Source: Prochlorococcus marinus str. MIT 0917 (lineage in GTDB: Bacteria > Cyanobacteriota > Cyanobacteriia > PCC-6307 > Cyanobiaceae). From it: DNA of 64,000 nucleotides. The position numbers and the translations under genes were made by a program. The stretch covers positions 655,819-719,818 of the forward strand of contig NZ_CP114784.1 in NCBI RefSeq assembly GCF_027359575.1, written 5' to 3'. The number at the start of each line of letters is the position of its first letter. Position 1 is the stretch's first letter. Shown here piece by piece: positions 8,204 to 15,707 of this stretch. The notes beneath the pieces are model-generated. The model did no database searches, was not told where the DNA came from, and saw only the letters and a program-made list of their open reading frames with translations.

Positions 8204-9316
8204 ATGAATATTTTTGAAGAGGCTAATGATGTATTAGATACTTTTATCATCAATCACCTTATTTCATACCATCAGCTAAGAAATTACGATTTCGGTATCA
8301 AAAAAAGAACTAATGTTTCTCAAATTTCTAAATATACATCTCATAGAATCCTTTACGAATACGCTATAGTTGAAAAATTAAAAAGAATTGATAAGAAAAA
8401 AAAGTATACTGATGAAATTCTCTGGAGGATATACTGGAAGGGTTATCTTGAAAATTACAAATCAATATGGTTTGAATATATAAATTTTAAAGAATATCCA
8501 AATAATTCAAACTTAATTAGTGCAATGGATGGTAAAACAGGTATAGATTGCTTTGATACTTGGATAGAGGAGCTTAGAGAAAATAACTATTTACATAATC
8601 ACTCAAGGATGTGGTTTGCAAGTATATGGATTTTCACTTTAGGACTTCCATGGCAACTAGGTGCAAGATTTTTCATGAAACATCTATTTGATGGGGATGC
8701 TTCATCAAATACCCTTAGCTGGAGATGGGTAGCGGGCATGCACACAAATAATAAGCCTTACTTAGCATCCAAAGAAAACATCAATAAATACACAATTAAT
8801 CGATTCAGGAATACATCGATTAGCAGATCAAACAAAATTAAACCAATAAAAAGTAATAAACATCAATCTAATAAACTTCCAGTTCAAAGAAGTTTCTCTA
8901 ACAGTAATATTCTACTAATGTTCGACAATGATATGAATATTTTGAACAGATCTAAGTTATTCAATTCATACTGTAAAGTTTATATATTGAGCAATGGAAT
9001 AACCAATAATAGATTTGGGCTAAGTGAGAAAGTAAGTCAATTCAAATTAGGTTTAATTGATAATATAAATAAATTAATCCCAAACTCAGAAATATTTGAA
9101 TCAAGAGACATAGAAAAATTTTTGTGTGATCACAGATGTATTGATGTTATCTACCCAGGAGTTGGTCATAATCTAGATTTGATAAATAAATACGCTAATC
9201 AAAATCAAATTATTATTAATTATATATATAGAGAAGAAGATCTTAAATATTGGAATTATGCAAATTCAGGATTTTACAGATTTAAGTCTTCATTTCATAG
9301 AATTAATAAAATCTAA
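8204..9316 (+). CDS. Photolyase-like FAD-binding protein with C-terminal alpha/beta domain
   Basis: Residues about 20-205 match the FAD-binding helical domain of class I photolyases and cryptochromes: SQISKYTSHRILYEYAIVEK, WRIYWKGYLE, HNHSRMWFASIWIFTLGLPW, FDGDASSNTLSWRWVAGMHT. The usual N-terminal antenna-binding domain is missing. Instead, after a basic linker (210-235), a C-terminal segment of about 135 residues looks alpha/beta (NILLMFDNDMNIL, KVYILSNG, DVIYPGVG, IIINYIYREED). This looks like reversed domain order or a different partner domain. It is probably a flavoprotein in DNA repair or light sensing; the substrate is unknown. It follows prxQ by 29 bases. Confidence 0.85.
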   Translation: MNIFEEANDVLDTFIINHLISYHQLRNYDFGIKKRTNVSQISKYTSHRILYEYAIVEKLKRIDKKKKYTDEILWRIYWKGYLENYKSIWFEYINFKEYPNNSNLISAMDGKTGIDCFDTWIEELRENNYLHNHSRMWFASIWIFTLGLPWQLGARFFMKHLFDGDASSNTLSWRWVAGMHTNNKPYLASKENINKYTINRFRNTSISRSNKIKPIKSNKHQSNKLPVQRSFSNSNILLMFDNDMNILNRSKLFNSYCKVYILSNGITNNRFGLSEKVSQFKLGLIDNINKLIPNSEIFESRDIEKFLCDHRCIDVIYPGVGHNLDLINKYANQNQIIINYIYREEDLKYWNYANSGFYRFKSSFHRINKI

Positions 9317-9416
9317 AATCTTATCAAGTCATGTGAAATCAATTCAAACATAATAAGATCAAACTACCACAATTAAATCAAATTATAATTATAGTAAGTA
9401 TACATTTTAAATAGTT

Positions 9417-10319
9417 ATGGTTAGGTTAAATAAAATTAAGCGGCAAGACGGAAGAATATTCTTAATCACTGGAGCGAATAGTGGTCTTGGCTATGAGACA
9501 TCTAAAGCCCTGCTAGAAAAGGGAGCAACAGTGATTATGTGTTGCAGAGATTTACTCAAAGGAGAGAAGGCCAAACAAGAACTTTTAAAATTTAATTTCT
9601 CTGGCAAGATTGAACTAGTTGAATTAGATTTATCCGATTTAAATAACGTTAAGAAATTTTCTGAATTTATAAAACAAAATTTCAATTACTTAGATGTTTT
9701 AATTAATAATGCTGGAATAATGGCACCTCCAAAGACTTTTAGCAAACAAGGTTTAGAAATACAGTTTGCTGTTAATCATCTTGCACACATGTTTTTAACT
9801 TTGGAATTACTACCTATTCTTGAAGAAAAGAATAATTCTAGGGTTGTTACTGTAACCTCAGGCGTTCAATATTTTGGGGTAATCAAATGGGACGATCTAC
9901 AAGGAAATCTTAAATACGATCGCTGGGCTTCATATGCTCAGAGTAAACTTGCAAACGTAATGTTTGGTTTAGAGCTCAATTCAAAACTTAAAGAAAGCAA
10001 TTCAAAAACATCTTCACTACTTGCTCATCCAGGATTTGCTCGTACAAATTTACAGCCAAAGTCTGTTGAGGCGAATCAATCTTGGCAAGAAGAAATTGCT
10101 TATAAATTGATGGATCCTATGTTTCAAAGCGCGAAAATGGGCGCATTACCTCAACTAACAGCCTCTACACTTCCTAGCGCTAAAGGAGGAGAACAATATG
10201 GTCCAAGATTTAATTTCAGAGGGTTCCCAAAAATATGTAGAAATGCTCCAAAAGCATTAAATAAGACTACAAGAAAAAAATTGTGGGAGATAAGCAAAAA
10301 GCTAATAAATATTAATTAA
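9417..10319 (+). CDS. Short-chain dehydrogenase/reductase
   Basis: 300 residues of the classical SDR fold. ITGANSGLGYE at the N terminus is the TGxxxGxG nucleotide-binding loop; NNAGIM is the NNAG motif; YAQSK gives the catalytic Tyr-x-x-x-Lys with a serine upstream (TVTSGVQ). CCRDLLKGEKAKQEL suggests NADPH preference by basic residues after the second strand. The arrangement resembles the retinol dehydrogenase and protochlorophyllide reductase-like group, but the substrate cannot be read from sequence. It closes the photolyase cluster with a 100-base gap, so it may have its own promoter. Confidence 0.9.
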   Translation: MVRLNKIKRQDGRIFLITGANSGLGYETSKALLEKGATVIMCCRDLLKGEKAKQELLKFNFSGKIELVELDLSDLNNVKKFSEFIKQNFNYLDVLINNAGIMAPPKTFSKQGLEIQFAVNHLAHMFLTLELLPILEEKNNSRVVTVTSGVQYFGVIKWDDLQGNLKYDRWASYAQSKLANVMFGLELNSKLKESNSKTSSLLAHPGFARTNLQPKSVEANQSWQEEIAYKLMDPMFQSAKMGALPQLTASTLPSAKGGEQYGPRFNFRGFPKICRNAPKALNKTTRKKLWEISKKLININ

Positions 10320-10326
10320 TTTCCTA

Positions 10327-10920
10327 TCAAAACATTGAAAGCAACTCTTCTCCTTTATCACATATTTCTTGTTGCGAAGGACATTCTGTTACTCCAGTCC
10401 AATTAATTAAGCCTTTTCTAATTGAACAATTACATTTATCCCCAGCAGTAAATTCATTGAGTTCTTTCCCGGTCCAAGGAGTTGGATTATCGCTAAGCAT
10501 TATTTCTTTCAATCGATCAGAAAAGGACTTATTTAACTCATCAAAAACTTTCACTGATTGAAAAAAATCATCAAAGGCATCGAATTTATCATCAAAATTT
10601 CTTTTTTCTAATTCTTTATCAAAAACACCTCGCATAAATTTTGTGCAATTAATTGCCTCTGAATTAGTAAATGGTTTTAACTTTTGACTTATGTATTCCC
10701 GATTTCTTACTATTGATTCTAGAGTCAATAATCTTTCTTCCAAATTATTAATCTTTTCAACTGAAGACAAGTGATTATCTTGAATTTCATTATCTAATAA
10801 GGAATTAGAGACTAAATCAGTAATATGTTCCGTTAGGCTTTTCCCCGACATCATTGTCTGACGCTTAACTCTGATCAACAAATCTTTTGAGATCTTTATA
10901 TTAAACTGACTCTTAGTCAT
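10327..10920 (-). CDS. Ribbon-helix-helix-like protein (paralogue 1)
   Basis: 197 residues. The first about 45 residues (QFNIKISKDLLIRVKRQTMMSGKSLTEHITDLV) fit a ribbon-helix-helix (Arc/MetJ-like) DNA-binding module. A coiled-coil-prone region (NNLEERLLTLESIV) follows, then a C-terminal domain with PTPWTGKELNEFTAGDKCNCSIRKG that I do not recognise. The protein at 19999-20568 has the same plan, including the LTGxEM / TAG..C..xxR block near the end. It is likely a transcriptional regulator or a mobile-element accessory protein. It converges with the SDR gene, only 7 bases apart, and lies upstream of psbA in the opposite direction. Confidence 0.6.
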   Translation of the reverse strand: MTKSQFNIKISKDLLIRVKRQTMMSGKSLTEHITDLVSNSLLDNEIQDNHLSSVEKINNLEERLLTLESIVRNREYISQKLKPFTNSEAINCTKFMRGVFDKELEKRNFDDKFDAFDDFFQSVKVFDELNKSFSDRLKEIMLSDNPTPWTGKELNEFTAGDKCNCSIRKGLINWTGVTECPSQQEICDKGEELLSMF

Positions 10921-11250
10921 TTATTCATAAACATCTTGATAAACTATAATCATTTATTCCACAATAACAAGACCATACAAGATAATTAAAATACAGTTAA
11001 CTCAATAGATAAGTTCACTACTAACTAAACTATTTATACTAGTAAAAATAGATCGAATAGTTTAAATAGTTTAGATAATATTATCGAATAAGAAAAAATT
11101 ATTCTAGCTAATAGATTTACTAATTTCCTTTAATCAGATTTTGGTGAGTTTACCCACCCTATGTATTTCACTTGAAAGCTAAATTTCGTATGTCAGATTT
11201 TTTCTGACCTTATTCCTTGCCTTTTCGGGCAAACCAAAACGTTCTTATCC
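10921..11250. promoter_or_regulatory. psbA upstream region
   Basis: 330 non-coding bases between the divergent ribbon-helix-helix-like gene and psbA. Contains AT-rich direct repeats of AATAGTTTA near 11057-11075 and a pyrimidine-rich stretch before the psbA ATG. It must hold the light-responsive psbA promoter, but the exact -10 and -35 boxes are not assigned with certainty. Confidence 0.5.
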
Positions 11251-12333
11251 ATGACCACCATTCAGCAGCAGCGTTCTTCGTTGCTCAAAGGTTGGCCACA
11301 ATTCTGCGAGTGGGTTACTTCCACCAACAATCGTATCTATGTCGGTTGGTTCGGTGTATTGATGATCCCTTGCCTTCTTGCGGCAACAACTTGTTTCATC
11401 GTTGCATTTATCGCTGCTCCTCCAGTTGATATCGACGGTATCCGTGAGCCAGTAGCTGGTTCATTTATGTATGGAAACAACATCATTTCTGGTGCTGTTG
11501 TTCCTTCAAGTAACGCTATCGGCCTTCACTTCTACCCAATTTGGGAAGCAGCAACTCTTGATGAGTGGCTATATAACGGTGGCCCTTACCAGCTTGTAAT
11601 CTTCCACTTCCTTATTGGTATCTCTGCATACATGGGACGTCAGTGGGAGCTTTCATACCGTTTAGGTATGCGCCCATGGATCTGTGTTGCTTACTCAGCT
11701 CCTGTATCAGCAGCTTTCGCTGTATTCCTTGTTTACCCATTCGGTCAGGGTTCATTCTCTGATGGTATGCCTCTAGGAATCTCTGGAACATTCAACTTCA
11801 TGTTCGTTTTCCAGGCTGAGCACAACATCTTGATGCACCCATTCCATATGGCTGGTGTAGCAGGTATGTTCGGTGGTGCTTTGTTCTCTGCAATGCACGG
11901 TTCTTTGGTTACTTCATCACTTATCCGTGAGACCACAGGACTTGATTCTCAGAACTACGGTTACAAGTTTGGACAAGAAGAAGAGACATACAACATCGTT
12001 GCAGCTCATGGCTACTTCGGTCGTTTGATCTTCCAATATGCAAGCTTCAACAACAGCCGCAGCCTTCACTTCTTCTTGGCTTCATGGCCAGTGATCTGTG
12101 TTTGGTTGACATCTATGGGCATCTGCACCATGGCGTTCAACTTGAACGGCTTCAACTTCAATCAGTCTGTAGTTGATACTTCAGGCAAGGTTGTACCAAC
12201 CTGGGGTGATGTACTTAACCGTGCAAACCTTGGTATGGAAGTAATGCACGAGCGTAATGCTCACAACTTCCCACTTGACCTAGCAGCTGCTGAGTCTACT
12301 TCTGTAGCTCTTGTTGCACCTGCAATTGGTTAA
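11251..12333 (+). CDS. psbA: Photosystem II reaction centre protein D1
   Basis: Full-length 360-residue D1 with five membrane helices. Motifs include [34 protein letters not shown], the [23 protein letters not shown] helix with the pheophytin/chlorophyll and iron ligands, and [10 protein letters not shown] at the C-terminal processing site, where CtpA cuts after Ala344 to free the carboxylate that binds the Mn cluster. The residue equivalent to position 130 is Gln (GRQWELSY), as in the low-light D1:1 type. It is markedly less AT-rich than its neighbours, as expected for a highly expressed gene. A terminator follows. Confidence 0.99.
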   Translation: MTTIQQQRSSLLKGWPQFCEWVTSTNNRIYVGWFGVLMIPCLLAATTCFIVAFIAAPPVDIDGIREPVAGSFMYGNNIISGAVVPSSNAIGLHFYPIWEAATLDEWLYNGGPYQLVIFHFLIGISAYMGRQWELSYRLGMRPWICVAYSAPVSAAFAVFLVYPFGQGSFSDGMPLGISGTFNFMFVFQAEHNILMHPFHMAGVAGMFGGALFSAMHGSLVTSSLIRETTGLDSQNYGYKFGQEEETYNIVAAHGYFGRLIFQYASFNNSRSLHFFLASWPVICVWLTSMGICTMAFNLNGFNFNQSVVDTSGKVVPTWGDVLNRANLGMEVMHERNAHNFPLDLAAAESTSVALVAPAIG

Positions 12334-12353
12334 GTCTTTAACTTGATTGTTTT

Positions 12354-12382
12354 AAAGCCCTCTTTTAGAGGGCTTTTTTTTT
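12354..12382 (+). terminator. psbA terminator
   Basis: Perfect 10-bp stem (12354-12363 with 12367-12376, TTT loop) followed by a T run, 20 bases after the psbA stop. Confidence 0.92.
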
Positions 12383-12524
12383 GCCTTTTGCATAAAACTA
12401 ACAATTCAGGTCTCAATATTTTTTAGCTTTAAAACAAATTAGCCTAATAAGTACTTAATATTTGTTGCCCATAAATCAAAAACCAGCTAAAAAGTAGCAA
12501 CAATTACATTTCTGGCTTCGACCC

Positions 12525-12662
12525 ATGATCAATGAGAACCTTGTAGAAATCCTTCTTGCTGCAATTCTTGTCTCAAACACCTATGACAAGGATCAGTCCG
12601 TAATCAAATGGGGTGGAATCGTGATAGCCGTTGCTGGTGTGGCTTCAGCTTTATTTGGTTAA
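12525..12662 (+). CDS. Very small membrane protein downstream of psbA
   Basis: 45-residue ORF (MINENLVEILLAAILVSNTY, then KWGGIVIAVAGVASALFG at the end) with two hydrophobic stretches separated by a charged turn (DKDQS), so it could make a helical hairpin in the membrane. It stands alone between the psbA terminator and a 19-bp stem terminator, which argues that the segment is a real transcription unit. Gly/Ala-rich helix packing resembles small photosystem-associated peptides, but no family is recognised. Confidence 0.55.
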   Translation: MINENLVEILLAAILVSNTYDKDQSVIKWGGIVIAVAGVASALFG

Positions 12663-12693
12663 TGATTAAAATTCGTTATTGCACTTAATTTCA

Positions 12694-12740
12694 ATACATA
12701 AAAAAGCTGCAAGCAAGTTGCAGCTTTTTTATGTATTTTT
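12694..12740 (+). terminator. Strong terminator after small ORF
   Basis: Perfect 19-bp stem (12694-12712 with 12718-12736, loop GCAAG) containing an internal T run and followed by more T. It lies 32 bases after the stop of the 45-residue ORF. Confidence 0.85.
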
Positions 12741-13351
12741 TAAAAACCTATTTACTATAATAATTTAGCTTTAAAATTCAGGCAATAAATAGATATAGAC
12801 AGGCTATTTAAAGAAAATCAAATAAATCGAGATGGATTCTTATTATCTAAAAGACATTATGTTTCTAAATTAATTATTACCTATCAAAAAGAATAAGAAG
12901 AAGGGGTTAAATAATTTATTTTTATACTTTCTAAATTCAAATAATCATTAACTAATAGATGCTTTAACTAAAATTAAATATTCAATAGAATATTTATAAA
13001 ATATCTTATACTCTGTTACTAATAGCATATGAAAATGTTTAATATTTTTATAAAATAAAAGTAATCCTCTTAACTTTAATATTGATAAAACTTTTTTTGA
13101 TTCTTGAATATTTCCCTCTCAATGAAACTTAAAAGCTTGACCAATTATTTATTCTTGAGAAGTTTTATATGATGTATTGCTGTGGATGACAAGGTTTCCT
13201 TAATATTCCACTAAAGCAAATTAACCTAAGAAAGCTATCAGTTCAGATCCTACTTTATTTTGATCTCTTTATCACTAATTCACATTTATTGATTTTACAA
13301 GTATATATTAATTAGGAATATATACTTGTAAAAAGATTTTAACTTTTAATC
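12741..13351. other. AT-rich gap at the left edge of the TPR island
   Basis: About 610 bases with no credible ORF, very low GC and no recognised RNA. The only structure is a 15-bp perfect inverted repeat at 13293-13333 just after the stop of the TPR gene. Confidence 0.6.
13293..13333 (-). terminator. 15-bp hairpin after TPR gene
   Basis: Perfect inverted repeat: 13293-13307 pairs with 13319-13333 around an 11-base loop. It lies 18 bases beyond the stop of the minus-strand TPR gene. The ends are A/T runs, so it can act as a terminator. A protein-binding palindrome is the alternative. Confidence 0.6.
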
Positions 13352-15040
13352 TCATGATTTTGCATACATTTCTTTTTTGATTGCCCTTGATACGCTTATC
13401 ATGACTTTTTTCCAATTATTTCGTTCTTTTTGCCGGAATAATCTCATCGACGGATACCAGAAAGTTCTCTCTTCTTTAAGCCCCCAAGTCCAAAAAGGTA
13501 TATCTTTTAAAAGTAACCATACTTTTTTACCCATTCCACCAGCTAAATGAGCAATAGATGTATCACAAGTAATAATCAAATCACAGTTCTCTATGATTGC
13601 AGCATTTTCATTAAAATCCCACTTTTGATCAATTAAGGGTTGGCATTCAACAAACTTATTTTTAAATGAGCAATCATCTAATTGCTCTGAACCAAATCCT
13701 TTTTGTAGAGAAAGCAAAGTTATTTTGTTTTGATTAAAAATTTCTGAAAAATTTTCTAAGGGGAATGATCTTCCTCGATAAGTTTTTTCCATTTCTGGAT
13801 TTCCTTGCCAATTAATACCCACAATTGGTCTTTCTTCATTAGAAAGAATGTTTTCCCATTTTTTTACTAATTGACCCGATGGGAAAATATACGGATTAGT
13901 AATGATTGGTTTTTTCGGGTTAACTTTTAGATATTTAGGCAAAGATAATAATGGAATCCATTTCCCTTCTGTAATTTGATTTACTTGCTCAGGATTTAAT
14001 GGTTGTTGATCAATACCTGATGATTTTATCAATGTATGTAATTTTTTATGTGCACAAAAAGAAACATCTAAACCCAATGTTCTTAAATAAGGCACATAGC
14101 GCATATATTGCAAGGTATCGCCTAACCCTTGTTCACTAATTAATAAAAGCTTTTCTCCTTTTTTTAACTTCTCATTCTTAACTCTTTTAAGTTTTGTAGA
14201 ACCGTAAATAATAGCAGGTTCTTCTGTATTAAATCTAAATTCATAATTCTCCAGTCCAGATTGATAATCTTCATTTAAGAGTTGTAAGTAAGCAAGATTA
14301 AAATGAGCCTCTGCGAAGTCAGACTTAAGTTCAATAGCTTTGCGAGTACATAATTCCGCTTCTTGTAAGTTACCAAGCTCTCTTAAAATATCCCCAAGAT
14401 TGTTATGTGCATCAGCGAAATCAAAATCAAGTTCTAATGCTTTGCGCGTGGATACTTCTGCTGCTTTTAGTTTCCCTAATTCTTTCAATATGTTTCCAAG
14501 ATTGGAATATGCTTCAACAAAATCAGGCTTAAGTTCTATAGCTTTACGCATAAACTCTTCTGCTTCTTTTAGCTTCCCTAATTTTTTCAATATGTTTCCA
14601 AGGTTGGAATAAGCTATTGAATAATCAGGTTTAAGTTCTATCGCTTTACGAATAGATTCTTCTGCTTCTTTTAGTTTACCTAATTCTTTCAATATATTTC
14701 CAAGATTGGAATAAGCTATTGAATAATCAGGTTTAAGTTCTATCGCTTTACGAATAGATTCTTCTGCTTCTTTTAGTTTACCTAGACCAATTAATATTGT
14801 TCCATAGTTAGAAAAAACTTTGTGATCATTAAAACCTCGACTAATACAGTATTGATAATATTTTGAGGCTTCTTGAATATTTCCTTCAAGATGAAAATTG
14901 ACTGCTTTCTCAATGATTTGTTGTTTAGAAATTTTAGAAGGTATATTTGTCACAATATTAATATTTTTTTTATTTACTTCTAAAGCATATGGAATGGGAA
15001 ATATTTTTATTTCAGTAATTTTTTTTATTTCCTCGCTCAT
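13352..15040 (-). CDS. TPR protein with C-terminal GT9-like glycosyltransferase domain
   Basis: 562 residues from MSEEIKKITEIK. The longer open frame to 15169 is not used because its extra N terminus is the antisense of another TPR fragment, and paralogues start at the same motif. Layout: N-terminal module (about 35-85, HLEGNIQEASKYYQYCISRG), about six 34-residue TPRs (GKLKEAEESIRKAIELKPDY), then from about 255 a domain with ISEQGLGDTLQYMRYVPYL, GINWQGNPEMEKTYRGRSFP and CDTSIAHLAGGMGKKVWLLL, typical of GT9/heptosyltransferase-like TPR proteins. Probably transfers sugar to a surface or protein acceptor. Two TPR units are nearly identical at DNA level. The closest paralogue is at 23005-24801. 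Confidence 0.88.
   Translation of the reverse strand: MSEEIKKITEIKIFPIPYALEVNKKNINIVTNIPSKISKQQIIEKAVNFHLEGNIQEASKYYQYCISRGFNDHKVFSNYGTILIGLGKLKEAEESIRKAIELKPDYSIAYSNLGNILKELGKLKEAEESIRKAIELKPDYSIAYSNLGNILKKLGKLKEAEEFMRKAIELKPDFVEAYSNLGNILKELGKLKAAEVSTRKALELDFDFADAHNNLGDILRELGNLQEAELCTRKAIELKSDFAEAHFNLAYLQLLNEDYQSGLENYEFRFNTEEPAIIYGSTKLKRVKNEKLKKGEKLLLISEQGLGDTLQYMRYVPYLRTLGLDVSFCAHKKLHTLIKSSGIDQQPLNPEQVNQITEGKWIPLLSLPKYLKVNPKKPIITNPYIFPSGQLVKKWENILSNEERPIVGINWQGNPEMEKTYRGRSFPLENFSEIFNQNKITLLSLQKGFGSEQLDDCSFKNKFVECQPLIDQKWDFNENAAIIENCDLIITCDTSIAHLAGGMGKKVWLLLKDIPFWTWGLKEERTFWYPSMRLFRQKERNNWKKVMISVSRAIKKEMYAKS
14600..14803 (-). repeat. Tandem 102-bp TPR-coding repeats
   Basis: Two adjacent 102-bp units (14600-14701, 14702-14803), each encoding one 34-residue TPR. 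About 80 consecutive bases are identical between them, including synonymous sites, which shows a recent duplication. Further, more diverged units lie at about 14396-14599. Confidence 0.85.
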
Positions 15041-15044
15041 TACC

Positions 15045-15194
15045 AAAAAACAAAAGGACTCCGATGCATATTTTAATCGTGCCAATGTAAAAAAAGAAAT
15101 TGGAGATATCAATGGTGCTTGCGAAGACTGGAGAAAAGCATTAGATCTTGGAGATAAAGAAGCAGCCAAGCCAATGCAGGGGAATTGCGAATGA
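15045..15194 (+). pseudogene. C-terminal remnant of a TPR protein
   Basis: The plus-strand frame encodes KKQKDSDAYFNRANVKKEIG followed by DINGACEDWRKALDLGDKEAAK, which is the usual last TPR of small Prochlorococcus TPR proteins (pattern AYFNRGNAKK..GACEDWRKA..LGD). The sequence to its left is the reverse of the neighbouring TPR gene, so the rest of this protein is gone. It looks like a gene cut off by insertion of the 13352-15040 gene. Its stop overlaps the ATG of the next small ORF (ATGA). Confidence 0.65.
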
Positions 15195-15376
15195 ATCTTT
15201 TCCTTGCTGTATTTATCCCAATATCAAGCTTTGAATTCCTCTATCTATTCGTTATTAAGAATAATGGTATTGCTGAATGGATGACAAGAGCATCTCGAAA
15301 TAGTAGTCCTATTTGGACCTATGAAGTTATCACAATCACACTCCTCTCGATTACTAAATTCCTAACAACTAGTTAG
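15191..15376 (+). CDS. Small hydrophobic protein, unknown
   Basis: 61 residues from ATG 15191 (TTG 15185 is an alternative). Begins with a hydrophobic helix (MNLFLAVFIPISSFEFLYLF) and has a second weak one near the C terminus (VITITLLSITKFL). The start overlaps the stop of the TPR remnant as ATGA, as in translational coupling, so both may derive from a former operon. No family recognised. Confidence 0.45.
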   Translation: MNLFLAVFIPISSFEFLYLFVIKNNGIAEWMTRASRNSSPIWTYEVITITLLSITKFLTTS

Positions 15377-15707
15377 AGAGATAAAATATCATTAGACCTA
15401 AGTCAGAAGAGAACTAGAATCATATAACAAGTCAACTAAGTCTTATTTATTGAGGTAGTTGACTTATGCTCTTGCAGGAATTCCGCCAACTGAAGAAAAT
15501 CTATTCTAGGGATTTTACTACCACCTGTCCCTCTCAGCGCTACTTAAGGAGGAGAGCTGTCAAGAATATGCATACCCTAGTATTGCAAAATTTCTAAGTC
15601 TTTTATGTAAATCGTCTCAATTCCTTCGGACAGTTTTGTTACGCGAACCCTAGCCCTCTGGATTTAATGACATCACCAACAATGAAATTTATTTATTCGT
15701 ATTGTCT
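15377..15707. other. Non-coding gap with one hairpin
   Basis: 331 bases without a credible ORF, with a somewhat higher GC content than the flanks. A perfect 10-bp inverted repeat (15429-15438 with 15456-15465) may terminate the small plus-strand ORF. A purine/pyrimidine-paired stretch near 15528-15560 (CCCTCTCAGCG, GGAGGAGAG) could also fold. It could be an RNA gene, but I cannot match it to tmRNA, SRP or RNase P RNA. Confidence 0.4.

Noticed and set aside
14340..14612. 90-residue plus-strand frame with repeats
   Set aside because: Antisense of TPR units; its periodicity merely mirrors the TPR gene.
15528..15700. tmRNA, SRP RNA or RNase P RNA
   Set aside because: None of the conserved signature segments of these RNAs could be found in the non-coding stretch.
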